Source: Bacteroidales bacterium UBA4318
GTDB lineage: Bacteria > Bacteroidota > Bacteroidia > Bacteroidales > UBA932
DNA: 27,574 nt
Assembly (NCBI GenBank): GCA_002393895.1
Contig: DGUE01000137.1
Coordinates: 1 to 27,574, forward strand
Reading direction: 5' to 3'
Positions 1-6,829 of the stretch are shown one piece after another. Position 1 is the first letter of the stretch. The number at the start of each line of letters is the position of its first letter. Below the pieces are notes generated by a model. The model saw only the letters and a program-made list of their open reading frames with translations. It searched no databases and was not told the origin of the DNA. The position numbers and the translations under genes were made by a program.

Positions 1-20
1 TTCAACTCCGCGAGGGACTA
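1..20 (+). tRNA. 3' end of a tRNA gene, cut by the window edge
   Basis: Bases 1-7 (TTCAACT) fit the T-loop consensus TTCRANY. They are followed by five bases that would be the 3' side of the T-stem (CCGCG), seven that would be the 3' acceptor strand (AGGGACT) and a discriminator A at 20. CCA is not encoded, as with the next tRNA. The anticodon lies outside the window, so the isotype cannot be told. Only 14 bases separate it from the following tRNA-Ala, so the two are probably co-transcribed. Confidence 0.75.
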
Positions 21-34
21 CTTTTTTTGTCTTT

Positions 35-107
35 GGGGGTATAGCTCAGCTGGTAGAGCGCCTGCTTTGCAAGCAGGAAGTCAGGAGTTCGAATCTCCTT
101 ATCTCCA
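35..107 (+). tRNA. tRNA-Ala (anticodon UGC)
   Basis: A full cloverleaf can be folded. The acceptor pairs GGGGGTA (35-41) with TATCTCC (100-106), including two G-U pairs. The D-arm has the usual TAGCTCAGCTGGTAGAGC pattern. The anticodon stem CCTGC/GCAGG closes the loop TTTGCAA with anticodon TGC, and the T-arm is AGGAG-TTCGAAT-CTCCT. CCA is not encoded. In Bacteroidota this tRNA often sits between 16S and 23S rRNA genes, but here a terminator follows directly, so this copy is outside an rRNA operon. Confidence 0.97.
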
Positions 108-113
108 CAAATA

Positions 114-147
114 AAAGGCCCAAGGCTTACGCCAAGGGCCTTTTTTT
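114..147 (+). terminator. Intrinsic terminator of the tRNA unit
   Basis: AAAGGCCC (114-121) pairs perfectly with GGGCCTTT (136-143). An inner GGC/GCC helix with a TTAC loop follows after an AA/AA internal loop. The T-run 141-147 follows directly. It starts 7 bases after the tRNA-Ala 3' end. Confidence 0.9.
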
Positions 148-155
148 GTGGAGAT

Positions 156-243
156 TAATCGCTGCGCGATTATCTATCCATTTATTAGGGGCGCTGCCCC
201 TAATGTACCCCGCGGCTCCCGGCCTTAGTCCTTCGGACCGGCC
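156..243 (+). repeat. Cluster of short-loop hairpins in intergenic DNA
   Basis: Three separate inverted repeats lie in a row: TAATCGC-tgc-GCGATTA (156-172); ATTAGGGGC-gct-GCCCCTAAT (184-204); and GGCC..GTCC-ttc-GGAC.GGCC (221-243). The first two have perfect stems and all have 3-base loops. No convincing coding frame crosses them. Together with the hairpins of the neighbouring repeat copy they fill the space between the tRNA terminator and the next promoter. Function unknown. Confidence 0.6.
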
Positions 244-257
244 TCCGCCGTTCGCCT

Positions 258-330
258 GCCGGCTCATTATTCGAGGGGGGGAAAGCCCCTCGAGCACCCC
301 CTTGTCGGCCTTTGGCCTCCGAAGTCCGTT
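258..330 (+). repeat. Intergenic repeat, copy 1
   Basis: Nearly identical to 1221-1290 and in the same orientation. It holds two hairpins: CGAGGGG (272-278) with CCCCTCG (286-292) across a 7-base loop, and GGCC-ttt-GGCC (307-317). It ends in GAAGTCCGTT. The two copies differ in hairpin loops and a few single bases while the stems are kept, which hints at selection on structure. It ends 14 bases before the -7 box of the lipoprotein gene at 391. Confidence 0.8.
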
Positions 331-344
331 TTTTAAATAATGAT

Positions 345-352
345 TATCTTTG
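345..352 (+). promoter_or_regulatory. -7 promoter box for the lipoprotein gene at 391
   Basis: TATCTTTG matches the Bacteroidota -7 consensus TAnnTTTG exactly and lies 38 bases before the start codon. A clear -33 element was not recognised. Confidence 0.65.
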
Positions 353-390
353 CAAACTGTTAGCATAGTAATAATTGATTTAGCTGTTAT

Positions 391-1209
391 ATGAAAAAAG
401 TTTTATTATTCGCTTCTGCGCTTTTGTCCCTGACCGTAATTTCATGCACTAAAGATGATACTACAACGGACAGTTCTGCTTCCGTTGTTCGTAGTTATCA
501 GGTTTTGAACCTTTCCGGAGGCAAGGCCTATGCAAAGGATGTCGTTACTCCCACATACGGCCCGGATGGTCGTGTCATAAAAACCGTTTATGAGATGTAT
601 ACGCTAAAAGACGGGAAGGCTACGCTCAAACAAGTCGAACTTATGGATTTCGATTACAGCGCGTCAGTTGCTTATGCAACCAGATGCTGGGAACTCATGA
701 CTCCCGGAGCCCTGTCAGTTACTGGCCCGTATAATTATACTCTTGAATTCGATGGTGGCGGGAACCTGACGAAAGCAATTGAAGGTGACTATACAAAGTA
801 TTTGGCTTATAACGGAGATAGGCTCGCTTCATATAAGGTGACCGGGCCAAAAACAGATCTCACTAACGAATATACATGGAGTGGCGGAGACCTCGTGGAA
901 TTGAATCAAAGTTCAGAGATTGGGCCATATAAAGTCACAGTAACTTACGGAAAGGAGTCCAATCCGTTCGCAGACAAGGTCGATCCCATCCTATATATCT
1001 ATGAATCAATACTTCCAGATTATTCACGATGGAATCTTACCGGTAAAAACAGCGCACATCTACCAGCAACATATAAGGAGGATTTCTACGCAGATATCAC
1101 TTTCTCCTTCGAGTATAAGAAAGATGCCCAGGGACGCATCGTGCAAGTGGACATTAAGGGAGATGACAAAGACAGCGAGTTCGACAAGTCTATCATCATA
1201 AACTATTGA
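391..1209 (+). CDS. Putative surface lipoprotein of unknown function
   Basis: Encodes 272 residues. The N-terminus has a Lys-Lys start, a hydrophobic stretch and a lipobox ending VISC, with the lipidated Cys at residue 19. The mature protein begins C-T-K-D-D-T, resembling the lipoprotein export signal (Cys followed by a Lys/Asp/Glu-rich patch) that sends Bacteroidota lipoproteins to the cell surface. The rest is rich in Tyr, Asp and Gly with alternating polar/hydrophobic stretches (for example around residues 115-165), suggesting a beta-rich fold like the YD-type or DUF4595-type lipoproteins, but no catalytic motif is visible. The gene is flanked by two direct copies of an intergenic repeat and has its own promoter, so it looks like a single-gene unit. 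The start is the only ATG placing a signal peptide at the N-terminus. Function not assigned. Confidence 0.88.
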   Translation: MKKVLLFASALLSLTVISCTKDDTTTDSSASVVRSYQVLNLSGGKAYAKDVVTPTYGPDGRVIKTVYEMYTLKDGKATLKQVELMDFDYSASVAYATRCWELMTPGALSVTGPYNYTLEFDGGGNLTKAIEGDYTKYLAYNGDRLASYKVTGPKTDLTNEYTWSGGDLVELNQSSEIGPYKVTVTYGKESNPFADKVDPILYIYESILPDYSRWNLTGKNSAHLPATYKEDFYADITFSFEYKKDAQGRIVQVDIKGDDKDSEFDKSIIINY

Positions 1210-1220
1210 TTTCCAAGGGA

Positions 1221-1290
1221 GCCGGGTCTTTATTCGAGGGGAGAGCCCCTCGAGCACCCCTTTGTCGGCCTTCGGCCTCCGAAGTCCGTT
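1221..1290 (+). repeat. Intergenic repeat, copy 2
   Basis: Second copy of the element at 258-330, in the same direction, beginning 11 bases after the lipoprotein stop codon. Its first hairpin is CGAGGGG (1235-1241) with CCCCTCG (1246-1252) and only a 4-base loop (AGAG) in place of 7. The second is GGCC-ttc-GGCC. It again lies just upstream of a -7 box (17 bases away). Confidence 0.8.
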
Positions 1291-1307
1291 CATTCCATTG
1301 ACCATAC

Positions 1308-1315
1308 TACTTTTG
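1308..1315 (+). promoter_or_regulatory. Possible distal -7 promoter box for the gene at 1453
   Basis: TACTTTTG matches TAnnTTTG. If used, the transcript would begin just before the first of the two large palindromes, placing both in the 5' leader. A second box lies directly at the start codon, so usage is uncertain. Confidence 0.4.
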
Positions 1316-1324
1316 TATTACAGG

Positions 1325-1361
1325 TGCTGTTAACGTCCGATAATTAAGGACGTCGACAGCA
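1325..1361 (+). promoter_or_regulatory. Large palindrome 1, GACGTC family
   Basis: TGCTGTTAACGTCC (1325-1338) and GGACGTCGACAGCA (1348-1361) form 14-base arms with two mismatches around a 9-base AT-rich centre. The design matches the second palindrome 51 bases downstream (centre to centre, about five helical turns). It could be an operator for a dimeric regulator or an RNA hairpin. No T-run follows, so it is not an ordinary terminator. Confidence 0.7.
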
Positions 1362-1377
1362 ATTTAGGCCTATTTTG

Positions 1378-1412
1378 ACGTTGACGTCCGGTTTTTGGGG
1401 ACGTCAACAGCA
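1378..1412 (+). promoter_or_regulatory. Large palindrome 2, GACGTC family
   Basis: GTTGACGTCC (1380-1389) and GGACGTCAAC (1399-1408) are perfect 10-base arms around a 9-base centre. The right side continues as AGCA (1409-1412), the same ending as palindrome 1, while the left side diverges. It lies 40 bases before the start of the secreted protein at 1453 and upstream of that gene's proximal -7 box, where an activator or repressor would be expected to bind. Confidence 0.7.
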
Positions 1413-1440
1413 CGCGTCATGCCTGCAAAGCAAAAATATG

Positions 1441-1448
1441 TATATTTG
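1441..1448 (+). promoter_or_regulatory. Proximal -7 promoter box for the gene at 1453
   Basis: TATATTTG matches TAnnTTTG and ends only 4 bases before the ATG. Transcription from it would start at or next to the start codon, giving a leaderless mRNA. Confidence 0.55.
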
Positions 1449-1452
1449 TACT

Positions 1453-2448
1453 ATGAAAAAACAACTCCTTCTCTTCTTTTCACTTATAGTACCCACCCTA
1501 TCATTCGCCCAACTGATGCCGGACGGGTCGGTCCAGGTTGTCGCTTATTGGGACAAGGGGGATGAATTCAGTTACAAATGCACAAACCGTCAGGAGCGTG
1601 TAGATGATAGCGGGAAGGTTTCCCTGATAAAGTCCAGCTCCGAAGATCTGATAATAAAAGTCAGCAACCAGACGGATTCCACATATACCCTTCTTCTGGA
1701 TACCAAGGATGGGTTCTATTCTGATACCCGGGTCCAATCGTATATGGAACTGTTGAACAGCCTTGGCGAGTCCAGCCCGATCCAACTCACCACCACAAGC
1801 ATGGGCACCGTAGTGAGTTATGACAATCTCGATGTCCTGGTGAAGGAAACCCGGGATATGATCCCTAAACTTGTCGATGCACTTTTTAAGCAATACGACA
1901 AGGAGACCCGCAAGCAGATGGACAGGAAAGGGATGATAGAGTATTTTAACAATACCATTGCCACTCCTGAAGCCCTGACAGCAAGCATCAGCGAAGAGGT
2001 CGAGGCTCTTTTTATGTTTCATGGAGCCCGTATGGATACGACATCCACATATACTCTGCCGACTCAGTTCTCAATGGCCGGAACAGAACCTATCGATGTG
2101 AATATAGAGTTTTGGGTAGACAGTGCCGAAACAGACTCCACTCTTGCCGTAATCCGCACCCATATGCATGTGGAAGGTGAAAAGTTCAACGCTGCCGTAG
2201 CCAAGTCGGCAGGTAGCACGGCATCGGCCATGGTCAAAGATGAATCCTTCGATTTGAAGACGGCAACCGAATCTGCTTTCAAGGATCAGAATTTCAAGGC
2301 CACCCTCGATGATTACTCAGCATTGGTAATACATCTTCCTACAGGGTGGCCCATAAGATATAATTACGAGCGCAATGTGGTTGCCACTGCAAAAGGTGTC
2401 TCAACACAGGATAATATCTATCGCAGCATTGAGCTGATTACTGATTGA
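1453..2448 (+). CDS. Secreted protein of unknown function
   Basis: Encodes 331 residues. The N-terminus is a clear Sec signal peptide (Lys-Lys, hydrophobic core, cleavage after S-F-A-Q at about residue 20) with no lipobox Cys, so the product is periplasmic or outer-membrane associated. The mature part mixes beta-type stretches with a predicted helical, charged middle (about residues 120-185). No enzyme motif, metal site or named domain was recognised. In-frame starts upstream (1375, 1438) were rejected because they would put 26 or 5 residues in front of the signal peptide and would contain the -7 box or palindrome 2. The two palindromes upstream suggest specific regulation. Confidence 0.85.
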   Translation: MKKQLLLFFSLIVPTLSFAQLMPDGSVQVVAYWDKGDEFSYKCTNRQERVDDSGKVSLIKSSSEDLIIKVSNQTDSTYTLLLDTKDGFYSDTRVQSYMELLNSLGESSPIQLTTTSMGTVVSYDNLDVLVKETRDMIPKLVDALFKQYDKETRKQMDRKGMIEYFNNTIATPEALTASISEEVEALFMFHGARMDTTSTYTLPTQFSMAGTEPIDVNIEFWVDSAETDSTLAVIRTHMHVEGEKFNAAVAKSAGSTASAMVKDESFDLKTATESAFKDQNFKATLDDYSALVIHLPTGWPIRYNYERNVVATAKGVSTQDNIYRSIELITD

Positions 2449-2477
2449 CTCTCAGATGAATATCCGCGATAATTCAT

Positions 2478-2485
2478 TAACTTTA
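2478..2485 (+). promoter_or_regulatory. Weak -7 promoter box for the GH109-like gene
   Basis: TAACTTTA matches TAnnTTTG at all fixed positions but the last. It lies 18 bases before the ATG at 2504 and argues against the earlier in-frame ATG at 2456, which would place this box inside the coding region. Confidence 0.35.
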
Positions 2486-2503
2486 GGCAAAAAACCAGCC
2501 ACA

Positions 2504-3883
2504 ATGAAATCTATCAGAACCATAATTGCAATCTGCGCCCTGGCACTATGCCTGCAGAATTGCGCGCAAGACAATATCATCCGCACGAAAGTCCCTGCGA
2601 GGCCGAAGGGGCAAACTGATGTCATCGGGTTGGCGCTTCCGCCACTGGACACCGTCCGGGTAGGATTTATCGGAGTCGGCATGCGCGGCAGCGACGCGGC
2701 GCGCCGCTTCTGCTTCTTCCCGAATGCCAGGATATCCGCCATCTGCGACCTGGTGCCGGAAAACGTGGAGAAATGCCAGGCCCTGGTGCGCAGGAACGGC
2801 CGCCCCGAACCTGCAGTTTACTCCGGCAACGAACAGGCCTGGAAGGAGGTCTGCGAAAGGGATGACGTGAATCTGGTGTACATCTGCACGGACTGGAAGA
2901 ATCATGCTCCCATGGCCCTCTATGCCATGGAGCACGGGAAGCACGTGGCAATCGAAGTGCCCGCGGCAACATCCCTCGAAGAGATCTGGGCCCTCATCAA
3001 TATGGCGGAGAGCAAGCGCCTGCATTGCATGATGCTGGAGAACTGCACCTACGATTTCTTCGAGCTCACCACCCTCAACATGGCCCAGAAGGGCCTCTTC
3101 GGGGAGGTGATCCACGGCGAAGGTGCGTACCACCACTGCCTGGATGAATTCTGGGACGAGTACTGGAACTCCTGGCGCCTGGACTTCAATGCCGGCCACA
3201 ACGGGGATCTCTATCCCACCCACGGCCTCGGCCCTGTCTGCCAGGTGATGAACATCCACCGCGGGGACCGCTTCAAGACCCTTACCGCCATGGAAACCCG
3301 TTCGGTGGTGGGCAAGCGGCTCTGGAAGGAGCGCGGGCACGATCCGGAGGAATTCCGCAGCGGAGATGAAACCATGACCATGATATCCACCGAGAAGGGG
3401 AATACCATCCTGGTGGAGCATGATGTGATGACTCCCCGCCCCTACGACCGTATGTATCAGATAGTTGGCACTGAGGGCTATGCCGCCAAGTATCCCCGTC
3501 AGATCTATAGCCTCCGCCCGGACAGGCAGGAGGGTGCTACCGACTACGATAACCTGAATTCCCACCGTCCGGTAACTCCGGAGGTGATGGCTGCGCTGAT
3601 GGAAAAGTACCGCAGCCCCATCCTCACGCCCGAAATGGAGGAGCTGGCAAAGACAGTGGGCGGCCATGGAGGGATGGATTTCATCATGGACTACCGCCTG
3701 GTCTACTGCCTCACCAACGGCCTGCCGCTGGATATGGATGTCTACGATCTGGCTGAATGGTGCTGCCTGAGCGAACTGGGCTCCATCTCCATCGCCCACG
3801 GCGGAGCCCCTGTGGAAGTTCCGGACTTCACCCGCGGCGCCTGGAACAAAGTTTGCGGGTATTCTTATGCGTTCGCGGAATGA
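2504..3883 (+). CDS. GH109-like NAD-dependent glycosidase (Gfo/Idh/MocA fold), exported
   Basis: Encodes 459 residues. After an export signal ending in L-Q-N-C (possible lipobox, Cys 20, with an unusual Asn before it) comes a Rossmann nucleotide-binding motif, GVGMRG at residues 57-62. Family blocks then follow in order: K-H-V-A-I-E-V-P-A-A, M-M-L-E-N-C, H-G-E-G-A-Y-H-H, L-Y-P-T-H-G-L-G-P-V and H-D-V-M-T-P-R-P-Y. These are characteristic of the GH109 alpha-N-acetylgalactosaminidases, which keep NAD bound and cleave GalNAc ends by an oxidation-elimination route. The length suits the family. The substrate in this organism is an inference; mucin or host glycan GalNAc is plausible. The CobW-type gene starts 15 bases after its stop, so the two may be co-transcribed. 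No other glycan-use genes or SusCD pair lie nearby. Confidence 0.9.
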   Translation: MKSIRTIIAICALALCLQNCAQDNIIRTKVPARPKGQTDVIGLALPPLDTVRVGFIGVGMRGSDAARRFCFFPNARISAICDLVPENVEKCQALVRRNGRPEPAVYSGNEQAWKEVCERDDVNLVYICTDWKNHAPMALYAMEHGKHVAIEVPAATSLEEIWALINMAESKRLHCMMLENCTYDFFELTTLNMAQKGLFGEVIHGEGAYHHCLDEFWDEYWNSWRLDFNAGHNGDLYPTHGLGPVCQVMNIHRGDRFKTLTAMETRSVVGKRLWKERGHDPEEFRSGDETMTMISTEKGNTILVEHDVMTPRPYDRMYQIVGTEGYAAKYPRQIYSLRPDRQEGATDYDNLNSHRPVTPEVMAALMEKYRSPILTPEMEELAKTVGGHGGMDFIMDYRLVYCLTNGLPLDMDVYDLAEWCCLSELGSISIAHGGAPVEVPDFTRGAWNKVCGYSYAFAE

Positions 3884-3898
3884 CCCGCGCCTGACATT

Positions 3899-5092
3899 AT
3901 GACAATCAACTACGAAGAAAAACGGATCCCGGTCCTCCTTGTGACCGGTTACCTCGGAAGCGGCAAGACCACACTCCTTAACCGCATCCTTACAAACAAG
4001 AAAGGAATCAAGTTCGCCGTAATCGTGAACGATATAGGCGAAGTGAACATAGACGCCGACCTCATCCAGAAGGGAGGCATAGTGGGAGGTAGCGACGACA
4101 GCCTCGTAGCCCTCCAGAACGGATGCATCTGCTGCACGCTGAAGATGGACCTGGTGTCGCAACTCTGCGACCTCTGCCGCATAGACAAGTTCGACTACAT
4201 AGTTATCGAGGCCAGCGGCATCTGCGAGCCCGGTCCTATCGCCCAGACGATCGTTTCCGTGCCCCAGATAGGCCCGAAGCAGCGCATCTATCCCAAACTG
4301 GACTGCGTCGTGACCGTTGTGGATGCCCTGCGCATGCAGAGCGAGTTCGCCTGCGGCGATGCCCTGAAGCGGCCGGATATCGACGACGAAGATCTCGAGC
4401 GACTGGTAATAGAGCAGATAGAATTCTGCAACGTAGTGCTGCTGAACAAGGCTTCCGAAGTGAAGCCGGAGGAGCTCGCCCGCGTGAAGCAGATAGTGCG
4501 CACACTGAATCCCGGCGTGGAGATAATGGAGTGCGACTATGGCGACGTGGATCTGGATAAGCTGGTGAATACCAACAAGTTCGATTTCGATAAGGTTGCC
4601 ACGAGTGCGGCCTGGATATCGGAAATAGAAGGCCATCACGACGACGATGACGATGATGACGACGACCATGACGAGCACGGGCATCATCATCACCACCACG
4701 ACCATGAGGGCGGGGAGGTCGAGGAATACAACATAGGCACCTATGTATATAACGTGCGTCCGGCCCTGGACCTGAACAAGTTCGATTATGCGGTGTCGCG
4801 TCTCTGGCCCGGCAATATCATACGTGCCAAGGGCCTCTGCTATTTCACTGCGGACATAGACAAATGCTATCTCTTTGAGCAGGCCGGAGTGCAGAAGACT
4901 CTCCGCGAGGCCGGCCTCTGGTATGCCGCGATGCCGAAGGACCAGCTGGAGGAAATGCTGCGGAGGGATAAGGCTCTCCAGCGGGACTGGGACCCTGCCT
5001 ACGGCGACCGAATGCAGAAGATAGTCTTCATAGGCCAGAACCTCGACAAGACAGCTATCAAGGAGATAATGGATTCCTGCCTGGCGGAATGA
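3899..5092 (+). CDS. CobW/ZNG-family GTPase metallochaperone with Asp/His tract
   Basis: Encodes 397 residues of the COG0523 (CobW/YjiA/ZNG) family of G3E GTPases, which deliver metal, often zinc, to client proteins. Seen in order: Walker A G-Y-L-G-S-G-K-T at 17-24; the metal-binding motif C-I-C-C at 76-79; E-A-S-G..E-P-G-P near 105-113; an uninterrupted Asp run followed by a His run at about residues 245-270; and a C-terminal CobW_C domain with W-D-P..G-D-R..F-I-G. The Asp/His tract sits in the linker between the GTPase and C-terminal domains and is a likely metal reservoir. The client is unknown. The neighbouring GH109 enzyme is NAD-dependent, so it gives no clear hint. The gene ends 46 bases before the transporter start and probably follows the GH109 gene on one transcript. 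Confidence 0.92.
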   Translation: MTINYEEKRIPVLLVTGYLGSGKTTLLNRILTNKKGIKFAVIVNDIGEVNIDADLIQKGGIVGGSDDSLVALQNGCICCTLKMDLVSQLCDLCRIDKFDYIVIEASGICEPGPIAQTIVSVPQIGPKQRIYPKLDCVVTVVDALRMQSEFACGDALKRPDIDDEDLERLVIEQIEFCNVVLLNKASEVKPEELARVKQIVRTLNPGVEIMECDYGDVDLDKLVNTNKFDFDKVATSAAWISEIEGHHDDDDDDDDDHDEHGHHHHHHDHEGGEVEEYNIGTYVYNVRPALDLNKFDYAVSRLWPGNIIRAKGLCYFTADIDKCYLFEQAGVQKTLREAGLWYAAMPKDQLEEMLRRDKALQRDWDPAYGDRMQKIVFIGQNLDKTAIKEIMDSCLAE

Positions 5093-5122
5093 CCATCATG
5101 AGGATTTGTGCGCAAAATTTTA

Positions 5123-5130
5123 TACCTTTG
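5123..5130 (+). promoter_or_regulatory. -7 promoter box for the YidE-type transporter
   Basis: TACCTTTG matches TAnnTTTG and ends 8 bases before the ATG at 5139. Because it lies inside the longer reading frame that opens with TTG at 5106, it supports the later start. Confidence 0.6.
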
Positions 5131-5138
5131 CGCTCCCT

Positions 5139-6824
5139 ATGGTAAACTTGTTAACACAAAGAGATGCCGCTGGAGCCATTTTCATTCTTGCAATCGTGAT
5201 TGCATCAGGGCTTTTCCTCGGCAAATTTAAAGTAAAAGGCATATCGATTGGCAGCACATGGATACTTTTCATGGGCATCCTGCTTGGGCATTTCGGCCTC
5301 AGGATCAATCCGGTGATGCTGTCTTTCATCAAGGATTTCGGGCTCATCCTGTTCGTGTTCGCCATTGGCCTTCAGGTAGGTCCTGGCTTCTTCCATTCTT
5401 TCCGGAAGGACGGCCTTCCCATGAATCTCCTTTCCCTGGGGCTGGTGCTTCTGGCAGTGATCACCACTTATCTGATCCACCTCGTGACCGGTGAAAATCT
5501 TGGCATTATGACCGGTATCATGTCCGGAGCGGTCACCAATACCCCCGGACTGGGTGCCGCAACCCAGACCCTGTCGGATGCCAGCGGAGTATCTCCTGAG
5601 AGTGCCGCGCAGGTGGCCGAGGCCGCAACCGGCATCGCATCCGCATATGCAGTTGCATACCCTCTGGGCGTGCTGGGAGCCATTGCAGTCCTCCTGTTCT
5701 CGAAGGCGATCTTCAAGATAAACATCGACAAAGAAAAGGAGAAGGCAGCGAAGGGTGATGCCGATGAGGGAAGCGCCCATCGCCTTGCCTGCCGTGTGGA
5801 GAATCCCGCCCTGTTCGGAAAAACGGTTCACGATATAGTCGGAAACGAGAACTCCGACCATCTGGTGATAGCCCGCATGAAGCGGGACGACGAAGTCTTC
5901 TTCCCGGATCTGGACATGCCTCTCCAGGAAGGAGACATGCTTCTGATAGTCACTGACGTACAGCATAAAGACAAGGTCAGCATAATCTTCGGCGAAGAAC
6001 TGCCGGTAGATATGAATCAGTGGCAGCAGAGCGGCACCAAACTGGTGGCCGGGCGCCTGTCCATCACCAAATCTTCAATTACCGGAAAGAGCCTGCGCAA
6101 GCTGGACATCCGCCGCAAATACGGCGTGACGGTGACGAGGATCATGCGTGCCGGCGTGGACCTCCAGGCCGATGCCGACCTGATCCTTCAGGTGGGAGAC
6201 AGCATGAAGGTGGTGGGTTCCGAAGAAGGTATCCAGCGCCTTGCGCACCTGGTTGGAAATGAGCCGGAATCGCTTCACAAGCCCAACCTGATTCCCATCT
6301 TCTTCGGAATTGCCCTGGGTGTCATACTAGGTTCGCTTCCTATCCGCTTCCCGTCCATGCCCCAGCCTCTCAAACTCGGCCTCGCAGGCGGCCCGCTTAT
6401 AGTGGCAATACTCCTCGGCCATTTCGGCCCGAAGCTCCGTATAACCACCTACACAGCCCTCAGCGCCAACCTGATGATACGCGAAATCGGTATCTCCCTC
6501 TTCATGGCGGCAGTCGGGCTCGGTGCGGGAAAGACCTTCGTGGCTTCCCTTGTAGGAGGCGGCTACATGTGGGTGCTCTACGGTGCCCTGATCACCCTGA
6601 TTCCCATGACCCTGACCGCCCTGGCCGCCAGGTATCTGCTGAAGATGGATTTCTTCAAGATCTGCGGTCTCCTTTCGGGAGGAACCACGGATCCGGCCCT
6701 TCTTTCCTTTGCCGAGCAGATGTACGGCAGCGGCAGGATAGCCGTGAACTATGCAACGGTCTACCCCCTCACCATGTTCCTCAGGGTGGTGGCCGCACAG
6801 GTTATGATAATGTTAATGTTATAG
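5139..6824 (+). CDS. YidE/YbjL/AspT-family transporter with two TrkA-C domains
   Basis: Encodes 561 residues of an inner-membrane protein built as two homologous membrane halves, each of about five helices, around a cytoplasmic centre. The first half has the G-L-I-L-F-V-F-A-I-G-L-Q-V-G-P-G-F block and T-N-T-P-G-L-G-A; the second half has the matching I-S-L-F-M-A-A-V-G-L-G-A-G and G-G-T-T-D-P-A-L. This is the AspT/YidE duplication pattern. Two TrkA-C-like ligand domains lie between them, roughly residues 200-365. Characterised members are aspartate:alanine or dicarboxylate exchangers; the substrate here cannot be told. The M49-like gene begins 5 bases after the stop, so an amino-acid or peptide role is possible but inferred. 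Confidence 0.9.
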   Translation: MVNLLTQRDAAGAIFILAIVIASGLFLGKFKVKGISIGSTWILFMGILLGHFGLRINPVMLSFIKDFGLILFVFAIGLQVGPGFFHSFRKDGLPMNLLSLGLVLLAVITTYLIHLVTGENLGIMTGIMSGAVTNTPGLGAATQTLSDASGVSPESAAQVAEAATGIASAYAVAYPLGVLGAIAVLLFSKAIFKINIDKEKEKAAKGDADEGSAHRLACRVENPALFGKTVHDIVGNENSDHLVIARMKRDDEVFFPDLDMPLQEGDMLLIVTDVQHKDKVSIIFGEELPVDMNQWQQSGTKLVAGRLSITKSSITGKSLRKLDIRRKYGVTVTRIMRAGVDLQADADLILQVGDSMKVVGSEEGIQRLAHLVGNEPESLHKPNLIPIFFGIALGVILGSLPIRFPSMPQPLKLGLAGGPLIVAILLGHFGPKLRITTYTALSANLMIREIGISLFMAAVGLGAGKTFVASLVGGGYMWVLYGALITLIPMTLTALAARYLLKMDFFKICGLLSGGTTDPALLSFAEQMYGSGRIAVNYATVYPLTMFLRVVAAQVMIMLML

Positions 6825-6829
6825 ATACT

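Noticed and set aside
1325..1412. Palindromes as transposon ends, integration site or terminators
   Set aside because: No recombinase gene or target duplication was seen near them, and no T-run follows either palindrome.
2456..2503. Upstream ATG for the GH109-like gene
   Set aside because: It would add 16 residues before the export signal and contain the weak -7 box; 2504 gives a normal signal peptide.
2546..4705. 719-codon open frame on the minus strand
   Set aside because: It lies opposite the GH109 and CobW genes, both with strong family motifs. Its translation is biased (His/Val/Ala/Gly-rich), has no recognisable domain and crosses a gene boundary. It is a GC-driven shadow frame.
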